35,715 bases of DNA from Salinivenus iranica (GCA_002894665.1 NCRB01000026.1:1-35715), one strand, 5' to 3'; shown: positions 25,406 to 33,116, numbered from the stretch's first letter. Notes: generated by a model not told the origin, from the letters alone. Numbers and translations are program-made.

Positions 25406-26899
25406 TCACCCTCGCTCTTTGGCCGTCGTCTCGTCCCACTCGTAGCCCGAGGTGAGGGAGGCGTACTGGGGATCGCGCTCGGCGGCCTCGTCGTGGGGAA
25501 GGCTGCCGCGGTGCGAGCGCAGGTACGTGAACGGCGTGTGGTGCAGAAAATTCGAGACGCGCCCGGTGTACACGTCGGCGTAGCGCTCCACCTGGCGGGC
25601 GAAGAGGCTCTTGTCCTTGCCGGTGCGCATGAGGGGCCCCCAGTTGTCGTTGACCAGCTTGCTGGACGCCTTGGCGAGGGGCGCAATCTTCTGGTCGAGG
25701 GACGTCAGCCGGCTGCGGAGGTCGCTCATCTTCTGCTCCAGGACCTCTACGCTATCCGCCTCGGCGGCCCCGTACCCCTTCTGCAGGCGCTGTCGCTGCA
25801 ACCGCTTGGCGGAGAACTCCGCCTCCAATCGCTCCTTCTCCGCCATCAGCTCCGACAGCTGCTCCTGCTGGTCGGCAAATTCCTGAAAGTCCTCGATTTC
25901 CTTCTCCAGTTCGCGCACCACCAGGGCCGTGCGCCAGCGCAGCACCTTCTTCGATACGTTGACGTCCACGAACAGGTGATCGCCGACGTATAGGATTTCT
26001 TCCCCGCGCAGGCCCAGGCTCTCCTCCACCAGCGACGCGTTGCCGCCCACGTACACTTCGTCCTCCTTCAGCGGCCCGTTCGTGTGCTCGCGCAGGAGCC
26101 CGTCCTCGCTCTCCACCCGAAAGGCCGGCATGCGGACCGAGAAGAAGTCCGGCTTGCGGGCCCCCACGATCGAAAGGTCGAAGAGGTCACGCCACGTCAT
26201 CTCGCCCGGCAGAAACTCGTTGAAGGCGTACGCCAGCATCGGGCGGGCGTAGCTCCACTCCGAGTTCGTGATGAGGAGGAGCTTCTTGCCCGCGCGCTTC
26301 TGATCGAGAAGCGTGAGCGGCATCTCGGGGTCGAGGTTCACGAAGCGTCCGGGGTGGGCAATGATCTTTTCCTTGAGACGCCCCTCCATGTGGGCCTCGT
26401 CGAGGGTCTGCTGCACCTCATCCCAGAGGTCGGCGTAGCCCATCGATCCCTTGATGGCGTCCGCATCGAGCAGCTCCACGAGCTGCATGTACATGGAAGC
26501 CGACGAAATGGAGAAGAGGGTGTTGAGGAAGTGCCAGCGGTCCTCTCCGAGATCCACGAGCGTGCGCTGATACACCTCGCGCTGCCGCTCGTAGCCGAGC
26601 GGCTCGGTCCCGTGGAAGGCCCGCTTCACGTACCCGAAGCGGTTGGCCTTCACCACGTTGCCGTGCTCGGTGTCGATGACAAGCCCGCGGATGGCTAGGT
26701 CCGGGTTGAAGGCGAGATTCTCGACCGGCCACCCCTTCGCCAGCAGGCCTTCTTTGATGAAGCCGTACGCCCGCTGCTCCCACTCGCGCATGTGGTAGTG
26801 CACGAGCGTGTAGTCCATGTCGTACCCGATGGCCTTGATGCCGCGCAGGTTGAGCGTACGGTTGCAAAAAAGACCCCGGGCGGGATCAATGGTGTCCAT
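25406..26899 (-). CDS. HAD-IG family 5'-nucleotidase (cN-II-like)
   Basis: 497 aa, cytoplasmic. HAD motif I is DMDYTL (D27 nucleophile, D29 acid/base). The order continues with LLLITNSEWSYARPML (motif II serine/threonine region), RKPDFF (motif III lysine) and EILYVGDHLFVDV (motif IV aspartates). This matches the IMP/GMP-specific cytosolic 5'-nucleotidase family; bacterial members probably dephosphorylate purine mononucleotides. A charged, Leu-rich coiled-coil (about residues 335-420) separates the core from the C-terminal segment, with KSLFARQVERYADVYTGRVS as a further conserved part. The start MDTIDPARG at 26899 fits the family; an in-frame ATG upstream (MLGARAF) adds only about 14 residues. 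No operon partner is close; the plus-strand gene before it ends about 50 bp away, convergent. Confidence 0.9.
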   Translation of the reverse strand: MDTIDPARGLFCNRTLNLRGIKAIGYDMDYTLVHYHMREWEQRAYGFIKEGLLAKGWPVENLAFNPDLAIRGLVIDTEHGNVVKANRFGYVKRAFHGTEPLGYERQREVYQRTLVDLGEDRWHFLNTLFSISSASMYMQLVELLDADAIKGSMGYADLWDEVQQTLDEAHMEGRLKEKIIAHPGRFVNLDPEMPLTLLDQKRAGKKLLLITNSEWSYARPMLAYAFNEFLPGEMTWRDLFDLSIVGARKPDFFSVRMPAFRVESEDGLLREHTNGPLKEDEVYVGGNASLVEESLGLRGEEILYVGDHLFVDVNVSKKVLRWRTALVVRELEKEIEDFQEFADQQEQLSELMAEKERLEAEFSAKRLQRQRLQKGYGAAEADSVEVLEQKMSDLRSRLTSLDQKIAPLAKASSKLVNDNWGPLMRTGKDKSLFARQVERYADVYTGRVSNFLHHTPFTYLRSHRGSLPHDEAAERDPQYASLTSGYEWDETTAKERG

Positions 26900-27255
26900 A
26901 AGAGGCGGAGGGAACGAGGCAAAGGCGCGAGCGCCCAACATACAGAATGTACGCCGGGCGCGGTAAACGCGTCCTCTCACGGATTGCTTCGTTACGAAAC
27001 GAACACGCGCCTCGCTGGCGCAGGGCCGCCCGGTCGGGGGGGTGGCGGGCACTCGGCTGCGGGGGGCGCAGCCCCCATCACCCGTCCGCCCCTCGCAGCG
27101 GCGTGGCGCTGGTTTCCGCCCCGGACACTCACATTCCCCAGTGCGTGTATCAGTGGCCCTCGCGGGCGTCCTCCGACGCGTGAAGCGCCTGCCCGATTGG
27201 ACAGGCGACGCCCTGAGGACCCGTCTCTGCTCTTTCGTCCAACACGCGCCCCCCG
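26900..27255. other. 356-bp divergent intergenic region
   Basis: Between the nucleotidase (-) and the DoxX-like gene (+). I see an inverted repeat TTCGTT/AACGAA (26988-27003, 4-nt loop), a GGGGGC/GCCCCC hairpin around 27061-27077, and a weak minus-strand promoter-like pair: TTTA (26964-26967 as read on plus TAAA), 21 nt, then TATGTTGG (plus CCAACATA at 26935-26942), near the TAnnTTTG pattern. No credible gene is visible; open frames are arginine-rich and unlike proteins. Confidence 0.4.
26935..26967 (-). promoter_or_regulatory. Weak Bacteroidota-like promoter for the nucleotidase gene
   Basis: On the minus strand TTTA, 21 nt, then TATGTTGG. The minus-7 part differs by one base from TAnnTTTG. 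It lies about 36 bp before the ATG at 26899. The upstream element is poor, so this is only a suggestion. Confidence 0.28.
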
Positions 27256-27627
27256 ATGCACGGACCCTCAATCTACCTGATTGTCTTCCTGTTCGGCGCG
27301 GCGGGGGTCGCACACTTCGTCTGGCCGGCCGTCTTTGTCCGCATCGTGCCGCCGTCCCTGCCGGCCCCTCGCACGCTGGTGTACCTGAGCGGGGCGGCGG
27401 AGCTGCTGGGGGCGGTGGGCGTGCTGGTGCCCGGCCTGCGGACGTACGCCGGCTGGGGCCTGCTGCTGCTCCTGCTGGCCGTTTTCCCGGCCAACATCCA
27501 CATGGCCCTCCACCCGGGCGAGTTCGGCCGCATTCCGGCGTGGGCGCTGTACCTGCGCCTCCCCCTCCAGTTTGTGCTGATGGGATGGATCTACGGGGCG
27601 CTGGCCCTCGGCCCCGTTCCGTGGTAG
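27256..27627 (+). CDS. DoxX-like small membrane protein
   Basis: 123 aa, four helices (about 5-25, 42-60, 66-86 and 95-117). Seen: YLIVFLFGAAGVAHFVWP with a conserved-type aspartate/histidine pattern near the first helix, YLSGAAELLGAVGVLVPGLR and FPANIHMALHPGEF before the last helix. This order matches the DoxX-like DUF of about 120 aa (SURF4/DoxX superfamily). Role unknown; such proteins are often beside oxidoreductases. An SDR gene lies 14 bp downstream, convergent. This is the second DoxX plus SDR neighbourhood in the window. Clear start at the ATG 27256; no Shine-Dalgarno. Confidence 0.82.
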   Translation: MHGPSIYLIVFLFGAAGVAHFVWPAVFVRIVPPSLPAPRTLVYLSGAAELLGAVGVLVPGLRTYAGWGLLLLLLAVFPANIHMALHPGEFGRIPAWALYLRLPLQFVLMGWIYGALALGPVPW

Positions 27628-27641
27628 GGACGCCCGGGGCG

Positions 27642-28391
27642 CTACTCCTGCTGGTCGGTCGGCATCACGAGCAGCTCCTCCACGTCCACGCGCTCCGGGG
27701 CCGTGAGGGCGTAGCGAATGGCCTCGGCGATGTCCTCGGACTGGAGCATCTCCATCCCCTCATGGCCCTCCTCCATCCCCTCCAGCACGTCGGTGTCGGT
27801 GATGGTGTGGGGCAGTTCCGTATCCACCGCGCCCGGCTCGATGGTGGTCACCCGAATGTTGTGGTCGGGCGCCAGCTCGTTGCGCATGCCCTCCGAGAGC
27901 GCCGTCACGAAATGCTTGGTGCCGCAGTAGACGGCCCCGCCGGGAAAGACGCGGCGCCCGGCCACCGACGACACGTTCACGACATGCCCGCCGCCCTGCT
28001 CCAGCATGTGCGGGAGGGCCGCTTCGATGGCGTACAGCACGCCCTTCACGTTCACGTCTACCATCTGCTCCCACTCGTCGCCGTGCACGTTCTTCATGAG
28101 GGAGAGCGGCATGATGCCGGCGTTGTTGATGAGCACGTCGACGCCGCCGAAGGCATCGAGCGTGGCATCGATGAGGGCCTGCACCTGATCGCGATCGGTG
28201 ACGTCGGTGGGCACGACCCGGGCGGTGCCGCCGTCCGCTTCAATCTCGTCGCGGAGCGCATCGAGGCGTTCCCTGCGGCGAGCGGCCAGGACTACGTTTG
28301 CCCCCTCATCGGCCAGCTGGCGGGCGGTCGCCTCGCCGATGCCGCTGGAGGCGCCGGTGACGATGGCAGCGGTGTCGGTCAGGTCGGTCAT
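27642..28391 (-). CDS. Short-chain dehydrogenase/reductase (YdfG-like)
   Basis: 249 aa classical SDR. TGASSGIG (12-19), INNAGIMPLS (88-97), S142 in VNVSSVAGRR, Y155 and K159 in VYCGTK. The MPLSLMKNVHGDEWEQMVDV stretch is typical of the NADP-dependent serine/3-hydroxy-acid dehydrogenase (YdfG) group, and ARRRERL after strand 2 fits NADP(H). It would act on small hydroxy compounds in the cytoplasm; true substrate unknown. The acidic C-terminal part (EGMEEGHEGMEMLQSEDIAE) is a normal family feature, more acidic here. The start ATG at 28391 precedes the first strand. It is convergent with the DoxX-like gene and follows the metallophosphoesterase gene by 104 bp on the same strand. Confidence 0.9.
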   Translation of the reverse strand: MTDLTDTAAIVTGASSGIGEATARQLADEGANVVLAARRRERLDALRDEIEADGGTARVVPTDVTDRDQVQALIDATLDAFGGVDVLINNAGIMPLSLMKNVHGDEWEQMVDVNVKGVLYAIEAALPHMLEQGGGHVVNVSSVAGRRVFPGGAVYCGTKHFVTALSEGMRNELAPDHNIRVTTIEPGAVDTELPHTITDTDVLEGMEEGHEGMEMLQSEDIAEAIRYALTAPERVDVEELLVMPTDQQE

Positions 28392-28495
28392 GGTGGGATG
28401 GGGTTACAGAAAGAAAACGATCGGTACGGCGTATCGGCGCGACCGGGCGGAGATTCTCGCGGCCTGTATCGATTTTGGAATTCCGCGCCCCCGTC

Positions 28496-29110
28496 CTACG
28501 GCGACGCCTCGAGCTCCCACCCGCGTCCCTCCGGCCCGGCATTCACGACGGGCGTCCCGGCCAGGGTGTCCGTTTCGCCCCAGCTGCCGTGGATGTGGCC
28601 GCAGACGACGAGGCGGGGCGCGGTCGTTTCAATGGCGTCGCGCACCGCGGTGCTCCCAAGGGAGCGGCCGCTGGAGTCCCGGTCCACCGCGCCCTTGGGC
28701 GGGGAGTGCGACACGAGGACGGCCCCCTCCGGGCAGTCCGCAAGCAGATCTTCGGCCTCCGCCTCGGTGAAGTCATAGCTCCAGCCGCCGAAGGGCGTGA
28801 CGGGCACGCCCCCGCCCAGGCCGTAGAAGGGGATGCCCGCCACCGTCTCGCCGTTGCCGTGCAGCACGTGGGCGGCGGGCCACTCCCGGCAGGCCTCGCT
28901 CAGTTCCTCGGCACTCTCGGCGTTGCCCGGCACCAGCACGGTGGGCGTGTCGAGGGCCGAGAGGCACTCGATGGTGGGCTGCAGGCGACGGCGCATCACC
29001 GCAAAGTCGCCCGCCCCGACCACCGCGTCGGCGGCGGGGGCCCGGTCCACGAGGGCCCGGCAGGCGTCGAGGTCGTTGTGGACGTCGCTAAAGAGCAGGA
29101 GTTGAGGCAT
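28496..29110 (-). CDS. Calcineurin-like metallophosphoesterase
   Basis: 204 aa. The dimetal phosphoesterase motifs are present in order: SDVHND (D9, H11), GAGDF (D35), PGNAES (N63; the usual GNCD/GNHE), SHSPP (H135) and GHIHGSW (H172, H174). The family hydrolyses phosphomono- or diesters with two metals; short stand-alone members like this include YfcE-type phosphodiesterases, but the substrate is unknown. The ATG at 29110 puts the first strand at the N-terminus; longer in-frame extensions run through the neighbouring gene. Its ATG is only 4 bp after the stop of the DUF971 gene, so translation is probably coupled. Cytoplasmic. Confidence 0.9.
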   Translation of the reverse strand: MPQLLLFSDVHNDLDACRALVDRAPAADAVVGAGDFAVMRRRLQPTIECLSALDTPTVLVPGNAESAEELSEACREWPAAHVLHGNGETVAGIPFYGLGGGVPVTPFGGWSYDFTEAEAEDLLADCPEGAVLVSHSPPKGAVDRDSSGRSLGSTAVRDAIETTAPRLVVCGHIHGSWGETDTLAGTPVVNAGPEGRGWELEASP

Positions 29111-29114
29111 GGGA

Positions 29115-29453
29115 TCAGGTCGGATCGTCGTCGGCAGGCTGAAGCGAACGAAGGCGGTCCCATCGGTAGATGCCGCCGCTGTGGCCGTCGTCCCACGTGA
29201 TGCGGAGCCCCACGCTGCCGGCGGTCTCCACCGTGAGGTTCTGCCAGCGGTTCTTCTGGCGGAAGATGTGGAAGACCCCCGGCTTCGTGATGCGCTCCAC
29301 GTCGTCGCCCTGGCACTCGGCGCACGGGCAGGCCTGGCGCAGCGCATCGAGCGGAAAGACCGACACGTGCCCGTCGCTCCACTCGATGTTGAGCCGCTGC
29401 ATCTTTACGTCGACCGAGACGCGATCGGGCGGGGGAACGGTCATGGACGGCAT
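29115..29453 (-). CDS. DUF971 (gamma-butyrobetaine hydroxylase N-terminal-like) protein
   Basis: 112 aa. It shows the DUF971 fold order: MQRLNIEWSDGHVSVFPLDA, then a cysteine cluster ACPCAECQGDD (C42, C44, C47), VTV-like strands (LTVETAGSVGLRITWDDGHS) and the end GGIYRWDRLRSL. DUF971 is the small domain at the N-terminus of eukaryotic gamma-butyrobetaine/trimethyllysine hydroxylases; bacterial stand-alone copies often sit with iron-sulfur cluster or chaperone genes and probably bind metal or Fe-S through the cysteines. Its biochemical role is unsettled. It is 4 bp upstream of the metallophosphoesterase and 22 bp downstream of a small HTH-like ORF, all on the minus strand, so the three may be one transcript. 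Confidence 0.88.
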   Translation of the reverse strand: MPSMTVPPPDRVSVDVKMQRLNIEWSDGHVSVFPLDALRQACPCAECQGDDVERITKPGVFHIFRQKNRWQNLTVETAGSVGLRITWDDGHSGGIYRWDRLRSLQPADDDPT

Positions 29454-29474
29454 GCAACTGTGGGGCGGCCCCGG

Positions 29475-29675
29475 CTACGAGCGAGTGACCTCAAACCCTC
29501 CCTCCCGCAAAATGTCCGCGATCTTTTCCTCCAACTGGTCACTCTCTACAATGGTGAGCTCCGTCCCGCGCCGCACCTTGGACAGGAGCGTGTGCTTGTT
29601 CATATCGTCGATCTCCGCCGCAATGTTGGAGATTTTCAGGTACGGCTTCAGCGCCTGGAGTTGCTTGATGGTCAT
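29475..29675 (-). CDS. Small predicted helix-turn-helix protein
   Basis: 66 aa. I do not recognise a named family. The arrangement of helices (ISNIAAEIDDMNKHTLLSKV, then RRGTELTIVESDQLEEKI) looks like a small HTH domain of the type seen in Bacteroidota and phage regulators, where the second helix would read DNA. A Tyr-Leu-Lys-rich N-terminus precedes it and the C-terminus is short. The start at 29675 (MTIKQLQ) is preferred; an upstream in-frame ATG at 29726 would add a Cys- and Arg-rich leader without helical pattern. Just upstream is the AT-rich island with CATACG repeats, which could be its own operator (inference). Confidence 0.5.
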   Translation of the reverse strand: MTIKQLQALKPYLKISNIAAEIDDMNKHTLLSKVRRGTELTIVESDQLEEKIADILREGGFEVTRS

Positions 29676-29764
29676 GGGCGCGCCGCGATCTCGTGAACGA
29701 AGAGGACAGCAAGTGGGCTGCCGCATAGCCAGTTGGACCGATCAAGTTTCGACCGCACGATGAA

Positions 29765-29816
29765 CATACGCAGAGGCATTTCTATACGCCATACGAAACA
29801 CTGATCTACCGTATGG
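29765..29816. promoter_or_regulatory. CATACG repeat cluster with 7-bp inverted repeat
   Basis: CATACG occurs at 29765-29770 and 29790-29795, and its reverse CGTATG at 29810-29815. CCATACG (29789-29795) and CGTATGG (29810-29816) form a 7-bp inverted repeat with a 14-nt centre. It lies in an AT-rich island between a minus-strand HTH-like ORF (start 29675) and a plus-strand small ORF (start 29864), where an operator or divergent promoter is expected. Confidence 0.45.
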
Positions 29817-29839
29817 ATATTTTATTATGCAATTGGCTC

Positions 29840-29845
29840 TATAAT
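29840..29845 (+). promoter_or_regulatory. TATAAT-like minus-10 element
   Basis: A perfect TATAAT at 29840-29845 lies inside the AT-rich island, about 19 bp before the ATG at 29864. No good minus-35 hexamer appears at 16-18 bp upstream, so it is only half of a promoter. Such AT-rich sequence is rare in this window, which makes the match less likely to be noise. Confidence 0.35.
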
Positions 29846-29863
29846 ATTCATCTCCGGACTCCC

Positions 29864-30061
29864 ATGAGGGCTCCTATGCAGTTCCGCCGCCGTCGCCGCT
29901 CGCCGTCGTCCCGGCCAGACCCGACCAATCAGCAGAAGCAACGTGTGCGCGAGCAGCACATCCGTGCCCTGGAGCATATGCTCGGCGGCTCGGTTGGGCG
30001 CGGCTTCGACACGCTGTGCCGCCAGCTCTCCCAGATGCGGGGCCGCGACGACTCCCGGTAG
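29864..30061 (+). CDS. Small basic protein, uncertain
   Basis: 65 aa from the ATG at 29864 (MRAPMQFRRR). The N-terminal third is arginine- and serine-rich (a run of five arginines after F7), the rest is a predicted helix (QKQRVREQHIRALEHMLGG and GFDTLCRQLSQMRG). Strongly basic in an otherwise acidic proteome, which would suit nucleic-acid or ribosome binding, but I recognise no family. Support is positional: it follows an AT-rich promoter-like island and a TATAAT, and its C-terminal half keeps a helical hydrophobic pattern. It could still be chance. The next gene, nuoH, starts about 200 bp later with its own promoter candidate. Confidence 0.4.
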   Translation: MRAPMQFRRRRRSPSSRPDPTNQQKQRVREQHIRALEHMLGGSVGRGFDTLCRQLSQMRGRDDSR

Positions 30062-30170
30062 GGGAATCCGGGCGATTCGGGACCGCCGGCCTCGGCCCGC
30101 TTACGTGGGTGAATCCTCCCCGAAAACAGGGCGGAGCGGGGCTGCGCAACGGGCCGCCGGGATCGTGCGG

Positions 30171-30201
30171 TTGCGCCCGCCGTGCGTGACGGCTACGTTT
30201 G
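30171..30201 (+). promoter_or_regulatory. Bacteroidota-type promoter for nuoH
   Basis: TTG at 30171-30173, 20 nt spacer, then TACGTTTG at 30194-30201, an exact match to the minus-7 consensus TAnnTTTG used by the primary sigma factor of Bacteroidota. Transcription would start around 30207-30209, giving a leader of about 60 nt before the nuoH ATG. This is the best promoter match that I found in the window. Confidence 0.55.
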
Positions 30202-30268
30202 GGCATGATGGACGGTCTGTATGCCGGACCGCTCCGCCGAACGTCCTCTCTAACCCGACCGCCCGGAC

Positions 30269-31306
30269 ATGGATCTTCCGCTGTACCTGACGGCCCTGGT
30301 CGCCTTCCTCATCGTCAACGCGATGCTGCTGTCGGCCTCGCTCCTGGTGTACGCCGAGCGTCGCGTCTCGGCCTTCATCCAGAACCGGCCCGGCCCCAAC
30401 CGAGTGGGGCCCCTCGGTCTGCTTCAGCCCTTCGCGGACGTGCTCAAGTTCGTACTGAAAGAGGATGTTCAGCCCACGAAGGCGAACACCTTTATCCACG
30501 CGCTCGCCCCGGTGCTGATGGTGGTGGTGGCCATGAGCACGGCGGCCCTCATCCCGTTCGCCGAGGGCGTCGCGCTTGTCGACATCGACGTCGGCGCGCT
30601 GATGCTCCTGGCGCTGACCTCGATCAGCGTCTACGGCGTGACCCTGGCCGGCTGGAGCTCCAATAGCAAGTTCTCCCTCCTGGGCGGCCTGCGCTCGGCG
30701 GCCCAGATGGTGAGCTACGAGCTCTCGATGGGCCTGGCCGTGATTTCAGTCGTCATCATCTCCGGCTCGCTCAACCTGACAACCATCGTGGAGGACCAGG
30801 CTGCGGGCTGGGCCGTCCTCGGCTGGAACGTCATCCGGAATCCCATCGGGTGCCTCGCCTTCATCGCCACGGCCTTCGCCGAAACCAACCGCGCCCCCTT
30901 CGACCTGCCCGAGGCCGAGGAGGAGCTCGTGGCCGGCTACCACACCGAGTACAGCGGGATGAAGTTCGGGATGTTCTTCCTCGCCGAGTACGTCAACTTC
31001 TTCATCGCCTCCTTCTTTATCGCCACCTTCTTCTTCGGCGGGTACCTCGTGCCGTTTCAACCGCTGCTGCTCGACCTCGTGCCGGCCCTGAAGGGGACGT
31101 GGCTTCTGGCCGGGCTGCAGTTCCTGAGCCTCATGGTGAAGACCGGCTTCTTTGCCTTCGTCTTTATCTGGGCGCGGTGGACGTTCCCTCGCTTCAAGTA
31201 CAACCAGCTCATGGAGCTCGGCTGGAAGTACCTCCTCCCAATCACGTTCGCCAACGTGCTCCTGATCGCCCTCGGCGTGATGCTCTTCGACGCGATTGGG
31301 CTGTAG
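30269..31306 (+). CDS. nuoH: NADH-quinone oxidoreductase subunit H
   Basis: 345 aa, the usual length of NuoH/ND1, with about eight transmembrane helices. Conserved cytoplasmic loops are present: YAERRVSAFIQNRPGPNRVG (about 29-48), GLLQPFADVLKFVLKED and APFDLPEAEEELVAGYHTEY (about 208-227), where the acidic residues line the quinone entry and the first half-channel of the proton pathway. It is the membrane subunit joining the peripheral arm to the proton-pumping arm of complex I. Neither nuoG nor nuoI is beside it: it is flanked by unrelated genes. Upstream is a good promoter candidate, so it is probably a single-gene unit. No Shine-Dalgarno. Confidence 0.96.
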   Translation: MDLPLYLTALVAFLIVNAMLLSASLLVYAERRVSAFIQNRPGPNRVGPLGLLQPFADVLKFVLKEDVQPTKANTFIHALAPVLMVVVAMSTAALIPFAEGVALVDIDVGALMLLALTSISVYGVTLAGWSSNSKFSLLGGLRSAAQMVSYELSMGLAVISVVIISGSLNLTTIVEDQAAGWAVLGWNVIRNPIGCLAFIATAFAETNRAPFDLPEAEEELVAGYHTEYSGMKFGMFFLAEYVNFFIASFFIATFFFGGYLVPFQPLLLDLVPALKGTWLLAGLQFLSLMVKTGFFAFVFIWARWTFPRFKYNQLMELGWKYLLPITFANVLLIALGVMLFDAIGL

Positions 31307-31445
31307 GCGCGCAGCCGCAGGGCAGGAAGGCCCGGCTTGTCACGGGGTGTTCACCAAATGGACGGCGCGGGAACCTTTTTCTTCGCCGCGGCGCTTCCTT
31401 TATTACACGAACCCCACCGCTCTGCCGCCGCCCCCCCTTGTCTCC

Positions 31446-32138
31446 ATGCCCGCGCCTCCTACGATGCCCGCCCTCGCGCCCTCCCTCCTCGCCGCCGACC
31501 CCGGCCACTACGCCGATCGGGCCCGCGCGGCCTTTGACGCCGGGGCCGAATGGCTCCACCTCGACGTGATGGACGGTCACTTCGTGCCCAACATCACGTT
31601 CGGGCCCGGCGTGGTGGAGGCCCTGCGCCCCCTGGCCGACGAGTACGACGCCCGGCTCGACGTCCACCTCATGATTGAGGAGCCGCAGGACTACGTCGAC
31701 GTGTTTGCCGACGCCGGGGCCGACGTGCTGACCGTCCACGTAGAAACGTGTCCCCACCTCCATCGCGTGGCCCAACAGATCTGGGACGCCGGATGCAAGA
31801 TGGGCGTCGCCCTCAACCCCGCCACGCCCCCCGGCCACCTCGAAAGCATCCTCCCGATCGCGGACCTCGTGCTCGTCATGTCGGTGAACCCCGGCTTCGG
31901 AGGGCAGTCCTTCATCCCACAGTCCACCGCCAAGATCCAGACGCTCCGCCGCCAGCTGAACGCCCTCGGGTCGAATGCCCGGCTGGAAGTGGATGGCGGA
32001 GTGAGCCCCGACAACGCGATGGAGCTGCTCCGCGCCGGGGCCGACGTGCTGGTGGCCGGGAGTGCCGTCTTCGGCGGGGACCAATCCGTCGCCCAGAACA
32101 TCGAAGCTTTCCGGAGTGCCCTCACGCTGAAGGTGTAG
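31446..32138 (+). CDS. rpe: Ribulose-phosphate 3-epimerase
   Basis: 230 aa, standard size. Interconverts ribulose-5-phosphate and xylulose-5-phosphate in the cytoplasmic pentose-phosphate pathway. TIM-barrel signatures are complete: APSLLAADPG (11-20), WLHLDVMDGHFVPNITFG (H38, D40 metal/catalytic), DVHLMIEEP (H74), VMSVNPGFGGQSFIP (144-158) and LEVDGGV with catalytic D183. The ATG at 31446 gives a short MPAPPT leader; the ATG at 31464 is an alternative that trims to the conserved start. It lies 140 bp after nuoH and 45 bp before an SDR gene. No special control signals seen. Confidence 0.96.
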   Translation: MPAPPTMPALAPSLLAADPGHYADRARAAFDAGAEWLHLDVMDGHFVPNITFGPGVVEALRPLADEYDARLDVHLMIEEPQDYVDVFADAGADVLTVHVETCPHLHRVAQQIWDAGCKMGVALNPATPPGHLESILPIADLVLVMSVNPGFGGQSFIPQSTAKIQTLRRQLNALGSNARLEVDGGVSPDNAMELLRAGADVLVAGSAVFGGDQSVAQNIEAFRSALTLKV

Positions 32139-32183
32139 CCCGGCCCCGGTTTCGCCCAGACTGCTCGCCGCCCCCGCGTTTCT

Positions 32184-33116
32184 ATGGAGGACCGATACAA
32201 CCTGAAGGACCTGGAGGGCGCCGTGTGCATCGTGACCGGCGCCAACTCCGGCATCGGCAAGGCCACGGCCAAGGGCCTCGCCCGCCTCGGCGCCCGCCTG
32301 GTCATGGTGTGCCGCAACCAGGAGCGAGGCCGCGACGCCCAGGCCGAGATCCAGGCCGTCGCCGAACGGGCCCGCCCCAGCCACACCGACACGGTGGATC
32401 TCCACTTGGCCGACCTGGGGGTGCAAGAGGAGGTCTTCTCCCTGGGCGAAACCCTGCGCGCCGAGTACGACCGCCTCGACGTGCTCGTCAACAATGCCGG
32501 CGTGCTCCTCGGCTCCCGGGAGGAAACCCCCGACGGCATCGAAAAAACCTTCGCGGTGAACCACCTCGCCCCGTTCTTGCTCACGCACCTCCTTCTCCCC
32601 CTCCTGAAGGAAACGGCGGGACGCACCGGAGAGGCCCGCGTGGTCACCGTAAGCTCGGAGGCCCACCGCAGCGTGAGCCTCAATTTCGACGACCTCAACG
32701 CCGAGTCGGGCTACAACGCCCTCCGCGCCTACGGGCAGTCGAAGCTCGCCAACATCCTCTTCACCCACGAGCTGGCCCGCCGCCTGCGCGACACGGGGGT
32801 CACGGCCAACTGCGTGCACCCCGGCGTGGTGGCCACAAACCTGTGGCGCGGATCGGACTGGTTCTCGCGGCTCGCCCGCCTGTTCACCTGGTTCTACAAG
32901 GACCCCGAGGACGGGGCGAGCGGCGTGCTGTACCTCGCTTCCTCCGAGGACCTCGACGGCGTCACCGGACAATACTTCGACGGCACGGAGGCCGTCAACC
33001 CCTCCCCCGACGCCTACGACGAAAAGGCCGCCGCCCGCCTCTGGCGCGAAAGCCTTGACTTTTTGGGCCTGGAGGTGCCCGCCGAGGAGGACGACACCGT
33101 CGAGGGCTCGCCCTAG
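32184..33116 (+). CDS. SDR, retinol-dehydrogenase-like
   Basis: 310 aa, extended-length classical SDR. TGANSGIG (18-25), VNNAGVL (102-108), S158 in TVSSEAHRS and YGQSK with Y183 and K187. The order IVTGANSGIGKATAKGLARL and MVCRNQERG, and the AVNHLAPFLLTHLLL helix, match the RDH/WW-domain-oxidoreductase-like SDRs, which use NADP(H) (R44 after strand 2). The substrate is unknown. The C-terminal tail after about 285 is acidic (EVPAEEDDTVEG). It starts 45 bp after rpe on the same strand. A weak inverted repeat (ACGAGG/CCTCGT, 33149-33166) lies beyond its stop. Confidence 0.9.
   Translation: MEDRYNLKDLEGAVCIVTGANSGIGKATAKGLARLGARLVMVCRNQERGRDAQAEIQAVAERARPSHTDTVDLHLADLGVQEEVFSLGETLRAEYDRLDVLVNNAGVLLGSREETPDGIEKTFAVNHLAPFLLTHLLLPLLKETAGRTGEARVVTVSSEAHRSVSLNFDDLNAESGYNALRAYGQSKLANILFTHELARRLRDTGVTANCVHPGVVATNLWRGSDWFSRLARLFTWFYKDPEDGASGVLYLASSEDLDGVTGQYFDGTEAVNPSPDAYDEKAAARLWRESLDFLGLEVPAEEDDTVEGSP

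Noticed and set aside
29765-29816. CRISPR-like repeat array
   Set aside because: The repeats are only six to seven bases long, irregularly spaced and partly inverted; no cas genes are present.
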